Source: SZAS-103 sp964640525 (GTDB lineage Bacteria; Pseudomonadota; Gammaproteobacteria; Xanthomonadales; Xanthomonadaceae). From it: a DNA stretch of 64,000 bases. The position numbers and the translations under genes are program-made. Below are positions 1 through 8,820 of the stretch, piece by piece. Position 1 is the first letter of the stretch. Every line of letters begins with the position of its first letter. The notes below the pieces were generated by a model, which saw only the letters and a program-made list of their open reading frames with translations, made no database searches and was not told where the DNA came from. Location: assembly GCA_964640525.1 (NCBI GenBank), contig CAZXGS010000004.1:1-64000 (forward strand), given 5' to 3'.

Positions 1-178
1 CTGCCACAGCCTCGACCAGGCGCTGGAGCACCTGGACGCGGATCGCGAGTTCCTCAAGGCCGGCGGCGTGTTCACCGACGACTTCATCGACAGCTACATC
101 GAGCTGAAGATGGGCGAGGTGACCAAGTTCCGCGCTTCGACGCATCCGCTGGAGTTCCAGTTGTACTACGCGATCTGA
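1..178 (+). CDS. glnA: Glutamine synthetase type I, C-terminal 58 residues (5' truncated by window)
   Basis: Only the end of the gene lies in the window; reading from base 2 gives 58 residues and a TGA at 176-178. The tail contains DADREFLKAG, a FTDDFIDSYIELK stretch and a close of HPLEFQLYYAI, which match the conserved C-terminus of bacterial GlnA. The enzyme joins ammonia to glutamate using ATP in the cytoplasm and is the main assimilation route at low ammonium. The ammonium transporter follows about 340 bases later and the NtrB/NtrC pair further on, so this is a nitrogen-regulation cluster. Any NtrC-dependent promoter would lie outside the window. Confidence 0.93.
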   Translation, partial: CHSLDQALEHLDADREFLKAGGVFTDDFIDSYIELKMGEVTKFRASTHPLEFQLYYAI

Positions 179-180
179 GC

Positions 181-283
181 CCTGCTCCCTCCCTTTCGCC
201 GAAGGCGAAGGGGAGGTGGCCTGCAGGCTGTGCGCGCAGGACTTGAGCCTGCTCCCTCCCTTTCGCCGAAGGCGAAGGGGAGG
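181..283. repeat. Two direct copies of a 36-bp palindromic intergenic repeat
   Basis: Copies at 181-216 and 248-283 are identical and each begins CCTGCTCCCTCCC. Each contains a small stem built from TTCGCC and GGCGAA around a three-base loop, so it can fold into a hairpin just behind glnA. A copy could act as a transcription terminator, but there is no run of T after it. The rest of the 340-base gap before amtB holds one more hairpin and no credible gene. Confidence 0.7.
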
Positions 284-359
284 GCTGGGGAGGGGTGCTT
301 TCCAGCTCTGATCACGAAGGCCAAACCCTCCCAACTGACGGCCCTTCCGGGCGTTCTTC

Positions 360-396
360 GCTACGCGAGCTGCCACTGGCAGCTCGCAAGCGTAGC
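360..396. repeat. Long hairpin upstream of amtB
   Basis: GCTACGC followed by GAGCTGCC (360-374) pairs with GGCAGCTC (378-385) and GCGTAGC (390-396), leaving a three-base loop and a four-base bulge. It looks like an intergenic repeat element. The right arm contains a GG-N10-GC spacing reminiscent of a sigma-54 promoter, but the -12 half is poor. Confidence 0.5.
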
Positions 397-519
397 TCAT
401 CACCCCCTGCAGGCAGGGGATGGGTGATTTCGAATCCCGCCACCGCTGCATCCCGTTCAAAGACCCGATGACCTGATCCGGAAACCGCACCGACCGCCCA
501 CACCCGGGGAGTCACGCCG

Positions 520-1833
520 ATGGCGATCACACAGCCCACGCGCCGCACTCTTGCGACCTTGACCGCGCTGCTGCCGGCAACCGCCGGCGCCCAGGCCCAC
601 GCCACCATCGCCAAGGGCGACACCGCCTGGATGCTGGTCGCCACGCTGCTGGTGGTGCTGATGATCGTCCCCGGCCTGGCGCTGTTCTACGGCGGCCTGG
701 TGCGGGCCAAGAACATCCTGTCGATGCTGATGCAGGTGCTGGTGGTCGCCGCGCTGGCGCTGGTGCTGTGGGTCGCCTACGGTTACAGCCTGGCTTTCGC
801 CGGCGGCAACGCGGTGCTCGGCGACCTGTCGAAGGCGATGCTCCGCGGCATCTCCCCGGCCTCGGCCGCGGCCACGTTCACACCCGGCGTGGCGATCCCC
901 GAGTTGATCTACATTGCCTTCCAGGGCGCGTTCGCGGCGATTTCCTGCGCGCTGGTGGTCGGGGCGATCGCCGAGCGCGCCAAGCTCTCGGCGGTGCTGG
1001 CCTTCACCGCGCTGTGGTTCACCTGCGCCTACCTGCCGCTGGCGCACATGGTCTGGGCCGGAAATGGTTTCCTGTTCAAGCTCGGTGCGCTGGACTTCGC
1101 CGGCGGCACCGTGGTCCACATCAACGCCGGCATCGCCGGACTGGTCGGCGCCTACGTGCTCGGGCCGCGGATTGGCTTCGGCCGCGAGCGGCTGTCGCCG
1201 CACAGCCTGCCGCTGACCTTCGGCGGCGCTGGCCTGCTCTGGGTCGGCTGGTTCGGCTTCAACGCCGGCTCGGCGCTGGAGGCCAACGGCATCGCCGCCC
1301 TGGCCTTCCTCAACACCCTGATCGCGCCGGCCGCGGCGGTGCTGGCGTGGTGCGCGATCGAGGCCCGGTTGCGCGGTCGCGCCTCGATGCTCGGCGCGGC
1401 CTCGGGCGCGGTGGCCGGGCTGGTCGCGATCACCCCGGCCTGCGGCACGGTCGGCATCGGCGGTGCACTGGCGATCGGCGGGGTGAGCGGGCTGGCCGGG
1501 TTCTGGGGCGTGAACGCGCTCAAGCGCCGCCTGCGCGCCGACGATTCGCTCGACGTGTTCGGCGTCCACGGCGTGTGCGGGATCGTCGGCGCCCTCCTGA
1601 CCGGCGTGTTCAGCGCGCCCGCGCTCGGCGGCACCGGTGGCGCCGGCTACGCGATGGTCCATCAGCTCGGCGTGCAGGCGCTCGGCGTGGCGATCACGCT
1701 GGCGTGGTCGGGTGGCGTGTCGTTGCTCGCCTTCGGCATCGTCCGCGCCACCCTCGGCCTGCGGGTAGGCCACGAGGCCGAGCGCGAGGGGCTGGACATC
1801 AGCGCGCACGGCGAGTCGGCGTACGAACTCTGA
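520..1833 (+). CDS. amtB: Ammonium transporter AmtB
   Basis: The 437-residue product is an Amt/Mep/Rh-family inner-membrane channel that takes up ammonium. A signal-peptide-like start (to about residue 26) is followed by eleven hydrophobic helices, as in E. coli AmtB. FYGGLVRAKN in the first helices, FAGGTVVHINAG (pore histidine) and DVFGVHGVCG (second pore histidine) are the family signatures. It lies behind glnA, as in many proteobacteria, but no PII gene (glnK/glnB) separates them, although PII normally gates AmtB. Expression is probably under the NtrB/NtrC pair encoded 3 kb downstream; this is inferred from context. Confidence 0.96.
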   Translation: MAITQPTRRTLATLTALLPATAGAQAHATIAKGDTAWMLVATLLVVLMIVPGLALFYGGLVRAKNILSMLMQVLVVAALALVLWVAYGYSLAFAGGNAVLGDLSKAMLRGISPASAAATFTPGVAIPELIYIAFQGAFAAISCALVVGAIAERAKLSAVLAFTALWFTCAYLPLAHMVWAGNGFLFKLGALDFAGGTVVHINAGIAGLVGAYVLGPRIGFGRERLSPHSLPLTFGGAGLLWVGWFGFNAGSALEANGIAALAFLNTLIAPAAAVLAWCAIEARLRGRASMLGAASGAVAGLVAITPACGTVGIGGALAIGGVSGLAGFWGVNALKRRLRADDSLDVFGVHGVCGIVGALLTGVFSAPALGGTGGAGYAMVHQLGVQALGVAITLAWSGGVSLLAFGIVRATLGLRVGHEAEREGLDISAHGESAYEL

Positions 1834-2202
1834 GGGTACGGCGGATGGAGCGGTTACCTGTTGCCAGCGGTGCGAAGCCCGTCGTTGCGGTGACGCCTGC
1901 CGTGCGGGTTGCGGCTGCCAATGCCGTTCGCAGCGCCATCGCGAGGCCGAAGGCCGTGGCGATCCACCGCAACCCGTGGATTGCCACGTCGGGCTGCGCC
2001 CTCCTCGCAATGACGGTGGGAGTCGTACACCAGATAGGCTCTCAGCGGAACGATTCCGAAGGCGTGTCCATCAGGGCTCGTCGATCCCGGGAAGGCGGAA
2101 GCACTTCACAACGGCGCAGCCGCTCAATGACGGCCCTTGCGTTGGCAGCATGGGGTTGCGCCGGATCGTCGTCGGAAAGCGGCCCAGGGAATGCCGCACG
2201 GC
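1834..2202. other. Non-coding gap between amtB and the SNF2 gene
   Basis: Roughly 370 bases with no convincing reading frame. The only structured part is a degraded dispersed repeat around 1941-2016. The remaining sequence has no clear terminator behind amtB. Confidence 0.6.
1977..2016. repeat. Half of a dispersed palindromic repeat (TGGATTGCC...CAATGACGG)
   Basis: The segment starts TGGATTGCCACGTCGGGC and ends CCTCGCAATGACGG. The same repeat occurs at 60613-60648, where it is the right arm of a clear inverted repeat. Here the left arm (about 1941-1966) is degraded. This type of dispersed intergenic repeat is common in proteobacterial chromosomes. Confidence 0.65.
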
Positions 2203-2208
2203 TAAGAT
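2203..2208 (+). promoter_or_regulatory. Probable -10 box (TAAGAT) of the SNF2 gene
   Basis: TAAGAT lies 26 bases before the ATG at 2235, predicting transcription from about 2215. That start point excludes the in-frame ATG at 2211 and supports 2235 as the start codon. No good -35 hexamer is visible. Confidence 0.4.
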
Positions 2209-2234
2209 GCATGTCCGTTTACGCACAGCTCGCC

Positions 2235-4718
2235 ATGAAAACCCGCAAAGCATCCCGCAAGACGACCGCCAGGCCCGCCGCGGAACCCCGGTATTCGCGC
2301 ACCCAGGCGCCTGCCGGCCTGGCGCCGGAGGCATGGCAGCGTGGCCTGCGCCGGCAGTTCGGACGCACGCAGCCGTTCGGGCTGGAAAATCTGGGCGACG
2401 AGCCGTGGTTTTCCGAATTCCGCATCGCCAACCCGGCCTCCGGTTCCAGCTACCGGGTGACGATCCGCGGGACCGCGACCGGCGACAACACCTGCACCTG
2501 CCAGGACTACCGCACTAACGAACTGGGCACGTGCAAGCACATCGAGTTCACCCTCGGCCGCCTGCTCGCACGCCGCGGCGCCAAGGGTGCGTTCCAGCGT
2601 GGATTCCAACCGCCGTATTCGGAATTGATCCTGCGCAACGAGGGTCGGCGGCGAGTCCATTTCCGCGCCGGCAGCGACTGCCCGAACGCGATCCGCGCGG
2701 CAGCCGCGGGCTTGTTCGACAGCAACGATCGCGGCGCGCTGGTCGCGGAGAACTTCGACGCGCTGGCCGGCTTCGTGGCGGCCGTCGCCGCCAGCGGCCA
2801 CGAACTGCGGGCGGACGACGCGGCGCTGGATTTCGTCGCCGGTCGGCGCGACGCGGCGCAGCGGGCGGCCCTGCTCGATCGCCTGTACCCCGAGGGTGCC
2901 GCCGATCCCGGGCTGACGAATCTGCTCAAGGTGCCAATCTATCCGTACCAGGCCGAGGGCGCATGGTTCGCGGTGCGCGCAGGGCGGGCGCTGATCGGCG
3001 ACGAGATGGGGCTTGGCAAGACCATCCAGGCGATCGCCGCCGCCGAACTGTTGGCCCGCCACTGCGGGGTGACGAAAGTGCTGGTGATCTGCCCGACCTC
3101 GCTGAAGTACCAGTGGCGCAGCGAGATCGAGCGCTTCTCCGGCCGCGCCGCGCGCATCCTGATCGGCGGCCGCGTGCAGCGGCAACAGGATTTCCGGCTC
3201 GACGACTTCTGCAAGATCACCAACTACGAAAAACTCAAACTCGACCTCGAGGCGATCGCAGGGTGGGCGCCGGACCTGGTCATCGTCGACGAAGCGCAGC
3301 GGATCAAGAACTGGAACACCATCGCCGCGCGCGCGCTCAAGCGGATCGCCAGCCCATACGCGCTGGTGCTCACCGGCACCCCGTTGGAGAACAAACTCGA
3401 AGAGCTGATCTCGATCGTCCAGTTCGTCGATCAGCACCGCCTCGGCCCGACCTGGAAACTGCTCCACGAACACCAGCTCAAGGACGACGCCGGCCGCGTC
3501 ACCGGTTACGCCCGGCTCGACCGGATCGGCCAGAGCCTGGCGCCGATCATGATCCGCCGGCGCAAGGCGCAGGTGCTGCAGCAACTGCCCGCGCGCACCG
3601 ACCAGAACCTGTTGCTGCCGATGACCGCGCCGCAACTGGAATTGCACGCCGAGAACGCCGACACCGTCGCGCGCATCGTGCAGCGTTGGCGACGGATGAA
3701 GTTCCTGTCCGAATCCGACCAGCGCCGGCTCACCTGCGCCTTGCAGAACATGCGGATGTCCTGCAACAGCACCTGGCTGCTCGACCAGCAGACCGACCAC
3801 GGGGTCAAGGCGGACGAACTGGCGGCGTTGCTCGACGAGCTGTTCGTCGATCCGCAGGCCAAGGCGGTGGTGTTCTCGCAATGGACGCGCAGCCACGAGA
3901 TCGTGATCCGCCGCCTGCAGGCGCGCGGCATCGGTTACGTCAGCTTTCACGGCGGCGTCGCTTCCGAGCGGCGCCCGCAGCTGGTGGAGCGCTTCCGCGA
4001 CGATCCGGATTGCCGGGTGTTCCTGTCCACCGACGCCGGCAGCAGCGGGCTGAACCTGCAGCACGCGTCCACCCTGATCAACCTGGACCTGCCGTGGAAC
4101 CCGGCGATCCTCGAACAGCGGATCGGACGCATCCATCGCATGGGCCAGAAGCGGCCGGTGCGGATCGTCAATTTCGTCGCCAAGGGCAGCATCGAGGAAG
4201 GCATGCTGGCGGTGCTCGCGTTCAAACGCTCGCTGGCGGCGGGCATCCTCGACGGCGGGGTCGGCGAGATCGCGCTCGGCGGATCACGCCTGAACCGTTT
4301 CATGAAGGACGTGGAAAACGTCACTGCGCGGATGGGTGAGGGCGAGGCGGTCGCCGCGGCGGAGGAAGTCGGGATGGTCGCGGCGGCGGAGCCGGCCAAC
4401 ACCGCGGAGGAGGTGGCGCCGGCGATTGCGGCGCCGCCGCGCGAGGCTGAAGACGAAGCGGAGCAGCCGCCCGTCGGCGATCCCCAAGCGGTAACGGCCG
4501 ACGATCCCTGGGCACCGCTGCTCCAGGTCGGCGTGCAGCTGCTCGGCGCGTTCGCCGCGGCCGAGGATCCGCGGCAGCCATCGCATCCCTGGATCGAACG
4601 CGACCCGGCCAGCGGATCGGCGGCGCTGAAGATCCCCTTGCCGCCGCCGCAGACCCGCCAGCGGCTGGCCGGCGCGCTGGCGGAACTGGCGAGTGCGTTG
4701 CGCGGCTGGGGGGCGTGA
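2235..4718 (+). CDS. SNF2-family helicase with N-terminal SWIM zinc finger
   Basis: This 827-residue protein is a Swi2/Snf2 superfamily 2 ATPase likely to remodel protein-DNA complexes. The N-terminal 130 residues carry a SWIM finger (CTCQDY..., then CKH: the CxCx(n)CxH pattern). The ATPase core has GDEMGLGKT (Walker A), VDEAQRIKN (DEAQ box) and LTGTPLENK; the second RecA domain has STDAGSSGLNLQ and the arginine-finger motif QRIGRIHRMGQ. A low-complexity Ala/Glu linker precedes a C-terminal tail of about 90 residues. An in-frame frame open upstream to 768 is a shadow of amtB. It sits between amtB and ntrB on the same strand, an unusual place, with 178 bases before ntrB. Its target is unknown. 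Confidence 0.9.
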   Translation: MKTRKASRKTTARPAAEPRYSRTQAPAGLAPEAWQRGLRRQFGRTQPFGLENLGDEPWFSEFRIANPASGSSYRVTIRGTATGDNTCTCQDYRTNELGTCKHIEFTLGRLLARRGAKGAFQRGFQPPYSELILRNEGRRRVHFRAGSDCPNAIRAAAAGLFDSNDRGALVAENFDALAGFVAAVAASGHELRADDAALDFVAGRRDAAQRAALLDRLYPEGAADPGLTNLLKVPIYPYQAEGAWFAVRAGRALIGDEMGLGKTIQAIAAAELLARHCGVTKVLVICPTSLKYQWRSEIERFSGRAARILIGGRVQRQQDFRLDDFCKITNYEKLKLDLEAIAGWAPDLVIVDEAQRIKNWNTIAARALKRIASPYALVLTGTPLENKLEELISIVQFVDQHRLGPTWKLLHEHQLKDDAGRVTGYARLDRIGQSLAPIMIRRRKAQVLQQLPARTDQNLLLPMTAPQLELHAENADTVARIVQRWRRMKFLSESDQRRLTCALQNMRMSCNSTWLLDQQTDHGVKADELAALLDELFVDPQAKAVVFSQWTRSHEIVIRRLQARGIGYVSFHGGVASERRPQLVERFRDDPDCRVFLSTDAGSSGLNLQHASTLINLDLPWNPAILEQRIGRIHRMGQKRPVRIVNFVAKGSIEEGMLAVLAFKRSLAAGILDGGVGEIALGGSRLNRFMKDVENVTARMGEGEAVAAAEEVGMVAAAEPANTAEEVAPAIAAPPREAEDEAEQPPVGDPQAVTADDPWAPLLQVGVQLLGAFAAAEDPRQPSHPWIERDPASGSAALKIPLPPPQTRQRLAGALAELASALRGWGA

Positions 4719-4884
4719 ACGGAGCCGCTGGGGACCGGCCACGACCCGCGATGATCGTGGCGACGCGGATTGCGCGCACGCGTGCCGCCGCGCGCAAGAC
4801 CGCGATGGGTCCGCCGGTGGAAGTTTGGCGAAGATGCTTGCCGCCAGCGTGCGCATGACCGGCAGCCGATCGTCCCGGTTGCAC

Positions 4885-4890
4885 TAGAAT
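4885..4890 (+). promoter_or_regulatory. -10 box (TAGAAT) placing transcription start on the ntrB start codon
   Basis: TAGAAT ends six bases before the ATG at 4897, so transcription would start at or within a base or two of the A of ATG. That implies a leaderless ntrB mRNA. The same arrangement recurs in front of hrpB, the dehydratase and mltB. Confidence 0.5.
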
Positions 4891-4896
4891 GGTGCG

Positions 4897-5940
4897 ATGC
4901 GCGATGCCCCTGCCGTCGAGGCCTTGGTCACGCCCGTTGCCTGGGCCGATGCCGACGCCTGCCTGCGCGGCTGCAATGGTGCGTTCGCGCGCTGGCTCGG
5001 GGTCAGTGCGCGGCGGCTGGAGGCGTTGCCGCTGGCCGCGCTGGATGCCGAGGGTGCGCGTCTGGCCGCGCTGTTGCCCAAGCTCGAACGCGGTGCCGAG
5101 CCGCTGCAGGTCCGGCGCTGCCGGCTGGCGGCACCCGGCGGCGAGGAGCGCTTCGCCGACCTCGTGCTGGTGCGGGAAGCGGATGGAATCCGGATCGAAG
5201 CCTGGCCGGTCGACGAGTTCCCTGGCGCCGACCCGGCGGCGGCGATGCCGGCCGCCTTGCACGCCGCGCTCAAGGGGTTGGCGCACGAGATCCGCAACCC
5301 GCTGGCCGGGCTCAAGGGTGCCGCGCAATTGCTGGCGCGGCGCGCCGGTTCGCGGCTGGACAACGACGACGAGCGCGAATTGATCGAGCTGATCGGTGCC
5401 GAAGTCCAGCGCCTGGCCGGCCTGCTCGACCGGTTGCTGGATCCGGCGCCGCCGCGCGCCTTCGAGGCGGTCAACATCCACGCCGTGCTCGAACGCGTGC
5501 GCGTGCTCGCCGATGCCGAGGCCGGCTGGGCGGTGAAGATCGAGCGCGACTACGATCCCAGCCTGCCGGCGGTGGCCGGCGACCCCGACCGGCTGGTGCA
5601 GGCGCTGTGGAATCTGCTGCGCAACGCGCTCGAATCCGGCGCCGGCACGGTGAGCCTGCGCACCCGCGCCGAATACGGCGTGCTGATCGGCGGTTTGCCG
5701 CACCGGCTGGCGTTGCGGGTGGAGGTGTCCGACGACGGCCGCGGGGTGCCCGACGACCTCGCCGAACGGATCTTCCTGCCGCTGGTGTCCGGGCGTGCGC
5801 AAGGCTCCGGCCTCGGCCTGCCGCTGGCGCAGCAGATCGCGCGCGAACACGGCGGCGCGCTCAGCTATCGCTCGCGACCGGGACACACCGTGTTCACCCT
5901 GCTGCTGCCGGTGCCGGAGGCCATCGATGCCGCCGCATGA
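4897..5940 (+). CDS. glnL: Nitrogen regulation sensor kinase NtrB (NRII)
   Basis: The 347-residue protein is the cytoplasmic histidine kinase that phosphorylates NtrC under nitrogen limitation and normally receives the PII signal. There is no membrane segment. Residues 1-110 form a divergent PAS-like sensor; the phospho-accepting His130 is in HEIRNPLAG, which is typical of NtrB. The ATPase domain shows an N box (LRNALESG), G1 (VSDDGRGVP) and G2 (GSGLGLPLAQ). ntrC follows after 42 bases on the same strand. No Shine-Dalgarno sequence is needed if the transcript is leaderless, as the -10 position suggests. Confidence 0.93.
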   Translation: MRDAPAVEALVTPVAWADADACLRGCNGAFARWLGVSARRLEALPLAALDAEGARLAALLPKLERGAEPLQVRRCRLAAPGGEERFADLVLVREADGIRIEAWPVDEFPGADPAAAMPAALHAALKGLAHEIRNPLAGLKGAAQLLARRAGSRLDNDDERELIELIGAEVQRLAGLLDRLLDPAPPRAFEAVNIHAVLERVRVLADAEAGWAVKIERDYDPSLPAVAGDPDRLVQALWNLLRNALESGAGTVSLRTRAEYGVLIGGLPHRLALRVEVSDDGRGVPDDLAERIFLPLVSGRAQGSGLGLPLAQQIAREHGGALSYRSRPGHTVFTLLLPVPEAIDAAA

Positions 5941-5982
5941 CGCGACCGCCCATCCGCACGCGCGCCACGGCGGGGCAACCCG

Positions 5983-7395
5983 ATGACCGCGCGGGTCTGG
6001 ATCGTGGACGACGAGACCAGCGTGCGCTTCGTGCTGGCGCAGGCGCTGCGCGAGGCCGGCTTCGCGGTGCAGGCCTTCGCCGGTGCGGACGCGGCATTGG
6101 CGGCGCTGGAGGTCGAGCCAAGCCCTGCGCTGGTGTTCACCGATATCCGCATGCCCGGGATCGACGGCTTGGGCTTGCTGGATGCGCTCAAGGCGCGCGA
6201 CCCCGAGCTGCCGGTGATCGTGATGTCGGCCTGGACCGACATCGCCTCGACCGCCGGCGCGTTCCGTGGCGGCGCCCACGAGTTCCTGTCCAAACCCTTC
6301 GATCTGGACGAGGCCGTCGCGCTCGCCCGGCGCGCGCTGCCGGCGACCGCGCCACGCGAGCAGGCGCCACCCGCGTCCGCAGGAACCATCGCCGCCGATG
6401 CCGGGCACCACGCGCTGCTCGGCGATACCCCGGCAATGCGCGAACTGTTCCGCGCCATCGGCCGGCTCGCACAGGCGCCATTGTCGGTGCTGATCACCGG
6501 CGAGACCGGCACCGGCAAGGAGGGGGTTGCGCGGGCGCTGCATCGCGAGTCGCCGCGTGCCGCCAAGCCGTTCATCGCGCTCAACACCGCGGCGATCCCG
6601 GCCGAGTTGCTGGAGTCGGAGCTGTTCGGCCACGAGACCGGCGCGTTCACCGGCGCCAGCCGTCGCCACGTCGGCCGCTTTGAGCAGGCCCACGGCGGCA
6701 CCCTGTTCCTGGACGAGATCGGCGACATGCCGGCGTCCCTGCAGACCCGGCTGCTGCGGGTGCTGGCCGAGGGCGAGTTCTACCGGGTCGGCGGACGCGA
6801 GCTGATCCGGGTCGATGTGCGGGTGATTGCCGCCACCCACCAGGACCTGGACGCGCGCGCCGCCGCCGGCCAATTCCGCGCCGACCTGCTGCACCGGCTG
6901 GACGTGGTGCGCCTGCGCCTGCCGCCGCTGCGCGAGCGCCGCGCCGACGTGGCGGTGCTGGCCGCGCACTTCCTCGCGCTGGCCGCGGCGCGCTTGCAGA
7001 CGCCGGTGAAGAAGCTGGGCAGCGACGCACTGCGCCTGCTCGAAGCCCACGCCTGGCCGGGCAACGTGCGCGAATTGGAGAACCTGTGCTGGCGGTTGGC
7101 GGCACTGGCGCCCGGCGCCGCGATCCGCGCCGCCGACGTGCGCGCGGCCTTGCCGGCCGCCGCCGGCGCCGCCGACGCGCCCGACTGGACCGCCGGGCTT
7201 GGGCGCTGGGCGCGGATGGCGCTGGCCGACGGCCAGGGCCAGGTCCACGCGCGCGCCGCCGCGCTGTTCGAGCAGGCGCTGTTCGCGGCCGCGCTGGAGC
7301 ACAGCCACGGCCATCGCCAGCACGCCGCCGAGCAGCTCGGCATCGGCCGCAACACCCTCGGCCGCAAGCTCGGCCGGCGGCCGCGACGATCCTGA
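5983..7395 (+). CDS. glnG: Nitrogen regulation response regulator NtrC (sigma-54 activator)
   Basis: The 470-residue product has the three classic parts. The receiver (1-120) has acidic DD at 9-10 and phospho-acceptor Asp54 in FTDIRMPG. The AAA+ domain (about 140-380) has Walker A GETGTGKEG and the GAFTGA loop that contacts sigma-54. The C-terminal Fis-type helix-turn-helix is in the last 45 residues (AAEQLGIGRNTLGRKL). When phosphorylated by NtrB it oligomerises at enhancers and opens sigma-54 promoters such as that of glnA. Its position next to ntrB and close to glnA and amtB settles the assignment against other NtrC-like activators. Confidence 0.95.
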   Translation: MTARVWIVDDETSVRFVLAQALREAGFAVQAFAGADAALAALEVEPSPALVFTDIRMPGIDGLGLLDALKARDPELPVIVMSAWTDIASTAGAFRGGAHEFLSKPFDLDEAVALARRALPATAPREQAPPASAGTIAADAGHHALLGDTPAMRELFRAIGRLAQAPLSVLITGETGTGKEGVARALHRESPRAAKPFIALNTAAIPAELLESELFGHETGAFTGASRRHVGRFEQAHGGTLFLDEIGDMPASLQTRLLRVLAEGEFYRVGGRELIRVDVRVIAATHQDLDARAAAGQFRADLLHRLDVVRLRLPPLRERRADVAVLAAHFLALAAARLQTPVKKLGSDALRLLEAHAWPGNVRELENLCWRLAALAPGAAIRAADVRAALPAAAGAADAPDWTAGLGRWARMALADGQGQVHARAAALFEQALFAAALEHSHGHRQHAAEQLGIGRNTLGRKLGRRPRRS

Positions 7396-7495
7396 CCGCT
7401 GTCTTCGTACAGCCGCCGATCACGCGATCCGCGCTAGCATCGCGATTCGTTTGCCAAGGCGCCGCCGACCGGCGCTACCCGCCAGGAGATTTCGC

Positions 7496-8044
7496 ATGCA
7501 TCGCACCGTTTGGCCCCTGACCGCCGCTCTCGTCATCGCGCTGGGCGGCTGCGCCTCGCACTCCGGCCACGGCGCGTCCAAGCCGCCCAAGCACCCGATC
7601 AGCGCGCAACTGGTCGCGGTCGATGACAGCGGGGTAAGCGGCAGCGTGCAGGTCACCCGGATTCCCGGCGGCGCCCACCTGCAAGGCCGCATCAGCGGCC
7701 TGACCCCCGGCAGCGTGCATGCCTTGCACCTGCACGCCCACGGCGACTGCACCGCGCCCAACCGCGGCTCCGCCGGCGGCCACTTCAATCCGCGCGGCAG
7801 CGAGCACGGCGATCCCGCCGGGCTGGTCCACCACCTGGGCGACATCGCCAACCAGACCGCCGATGCACAAGGCGTCATCGCGATCGACGTGAACCTGCGC
7901 GACGTCAGCGTGGACAGCAAGCTCAATGACGACGTGATCGGCCATGCGCTGGTGCTGCGCGCCGGCCCCGACGACTACACCACCCAGCCCGACGGTGGCG
8001 GCGGCGCGGCGATCGCCTGCGGCGTGATCCTGAAGAAGGAATGA
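7496..8044 (+). CDS. sodC: Cu/Zn superoxide dismutase, lipoprotein type
   Basis: The 182-residue enzyme converts superoxide to peroxide and oxygen in the periplasm. The signal peptide ends in the lipobox LGGC, so the mature protein should be lipid-anchored. Metal ligands are in HALHLHAHGDC, GGHFNP and HGDPAGLVHHLGD; the C-terminal GVIL and preceding Cys in AIACG fit the conserved disulfide. The start at 7496 has a good AGGAG ribosome site (7482-7488 region) and a TAGCAT-like -10 about 55 bases upstream. The stop overlaps the start of the next gene by four bases. Confidence 0.95.
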   Translation: MHRTVWPLTAALVIALGGCASHSGHGASKPPKHPISAQLVAVDDSGVSGSVQVTRIPGGAHLQGRISGLTPGSVHALHLHAHGDCTAPNRGSAGGHFNPRGSEHGDPAGLVHHLGDIANQTADAQGVIAIDVNLRDVSVDSKLNDDVIGHALVLRAGPDDYTTQPDGGGGAAIACGVILKKE

Positions 8045-8535
8045 GCGGCCACGCCGAGTTGCGGGTGCGCGAAGCGCTTGCCGCTGATGCCGACCTGCTG
8101 GCGCGCTGGAACGCGGCGATGGCGTGGGAGACCGAACACAAGCGGCTCGATCCGGACACCCTCGCGCGCGGCGCGCGCGCGGTGTTCGCGCAGCCGGCGC
8201 GCGGGCGTTACTTCATCGCGCAGCGGAGTGGCGCCGAGGGCCCGAGCGAAGCAGCCGGCTGCCTGCTGCTGACCGAGGAATGGAGCGACTGGCGCTGCGG
8301 CCTGTGGTGGTGGATCCAGAGCGTGTATGTCGCCCCCGAGCACCGCCGCCACGGCGTCTATCGCGCCCTGCATGCGCACGTGCGCGCGCTGGCGCGGGCG
8401 ACACCGGAGGTGTGCGGGCTGCGCTTGTACGTCGAAAAAGCGAATGCGCGCGCGCAGCGGACGTATGCGGCGCTGGGAATGGGCGATGCGGGGTATGTGG
8501 TGTTCGAGGAGGAGTTTGCGACACCGCGCAGCTGA
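8041..8535 (+). CDS. GNAT-family N-acetyltransferase
   Basis: The 164-residue protein has the GNAT fold: the acetyl-CoA loop is in VYVAPEHRRHGVYRAL (motif A, R/Q-x-x-G-x type) and the C-terminal YVEKANARAQRTYAALGM is motif B. The substrate cannot be told. ATG overlaps the sodC stop (ATGA), so the two are translationally coupled in one operon. It ends head-to-head with the minus-strand DUF2442 gene only 15 bases away. Confidence 0.85.
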   Translation: MSGHAELRVREALAADADLLARWNAAMAWETEHKRLDPDTLARGARAVFAQPARGRYFIAQRSGAEGPSEAAGCLLLTEEWSDWRCGLWWWIQSVYVAPEHRRHGVYRALHAHVRALARATPEVCGLRLYVEKANARAQRTYAALGMGDAGYVVFEEEFATPRS

Positions 8536-8550
8536 GCATGCCGCACTCCG

Positions 8551-8820
8551 TCAGGCAGCGACCTCCCGGCCGTGAAGTTGCCCCGAGTCCGTCAATCGCC
8601 GATGCAACGAACTTGCGCTGAGATCGAACCCATTCGGCCACGCCAGCGCACCGGCTTCGATGAAGCAACGCGCGAAGAAGGCCGGATCGGCGAGCGGTGC
8701 CGTCATTTCCGTACGCGCCTGGATGAACGACACGAAGTCGAGTACGCCGTGGGATCCGTCGGAGAAGCGAAGCCGCAAGCAGGTCGTGCCCACAGGTTCG
8801 ATTGCAATGAGCTTAATCAT
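8551..8820 (-). CDS. DUF2442 family protein
   Basis: An 89-residue protein of the DUF2442 family: a short beta-rich N-terminus (FSDGSHGVLDF), then LADPAFFARCFIEAGALAWPNGFDLS, with the WPNG(A/F)D signature. It overlaps the upstream DUF4160 gene by eight bases and is surely co-translated. DUF4160/DUF2442 pairs are widespread and sit in mobile or stress-related contexts; a toxin-antitoxin role has been proposed for such pairs but nothing in this sequence proves it. Confidence 0.85.
   Translation of the reverse strand: MIKLIAIEPVGTTCLRLRFSDGSHGVLDFVSFIQARTEMTAPLADPAFFARCFIEAGALAWPNGFDLSASSLHRRLTDSGQLHGREVAA

Noticed and set aside
378..392. Sigma-54 promoter upstream of amtB
   Set aside because: TGGCA with GG-N10-GC spacing is present but the -12 part is AAGC instead of TTGC, and it lies in the arm of a repeat hairpin.
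457..2010. 517-codon minus-strand frame opposite amtB
   Set aside because: Shadow of amtB; composition is Arg/Gln/Ala-rich without motifs.
4321..7323. 1000-codon minus-strand open frame opposite ntrB/ntrC
   Set aside because: It is antisense to two well-recognised genes, has repetitive Arg/Gly/Ala composition and no homology pattern; long antisense frames are expected at this GC content.
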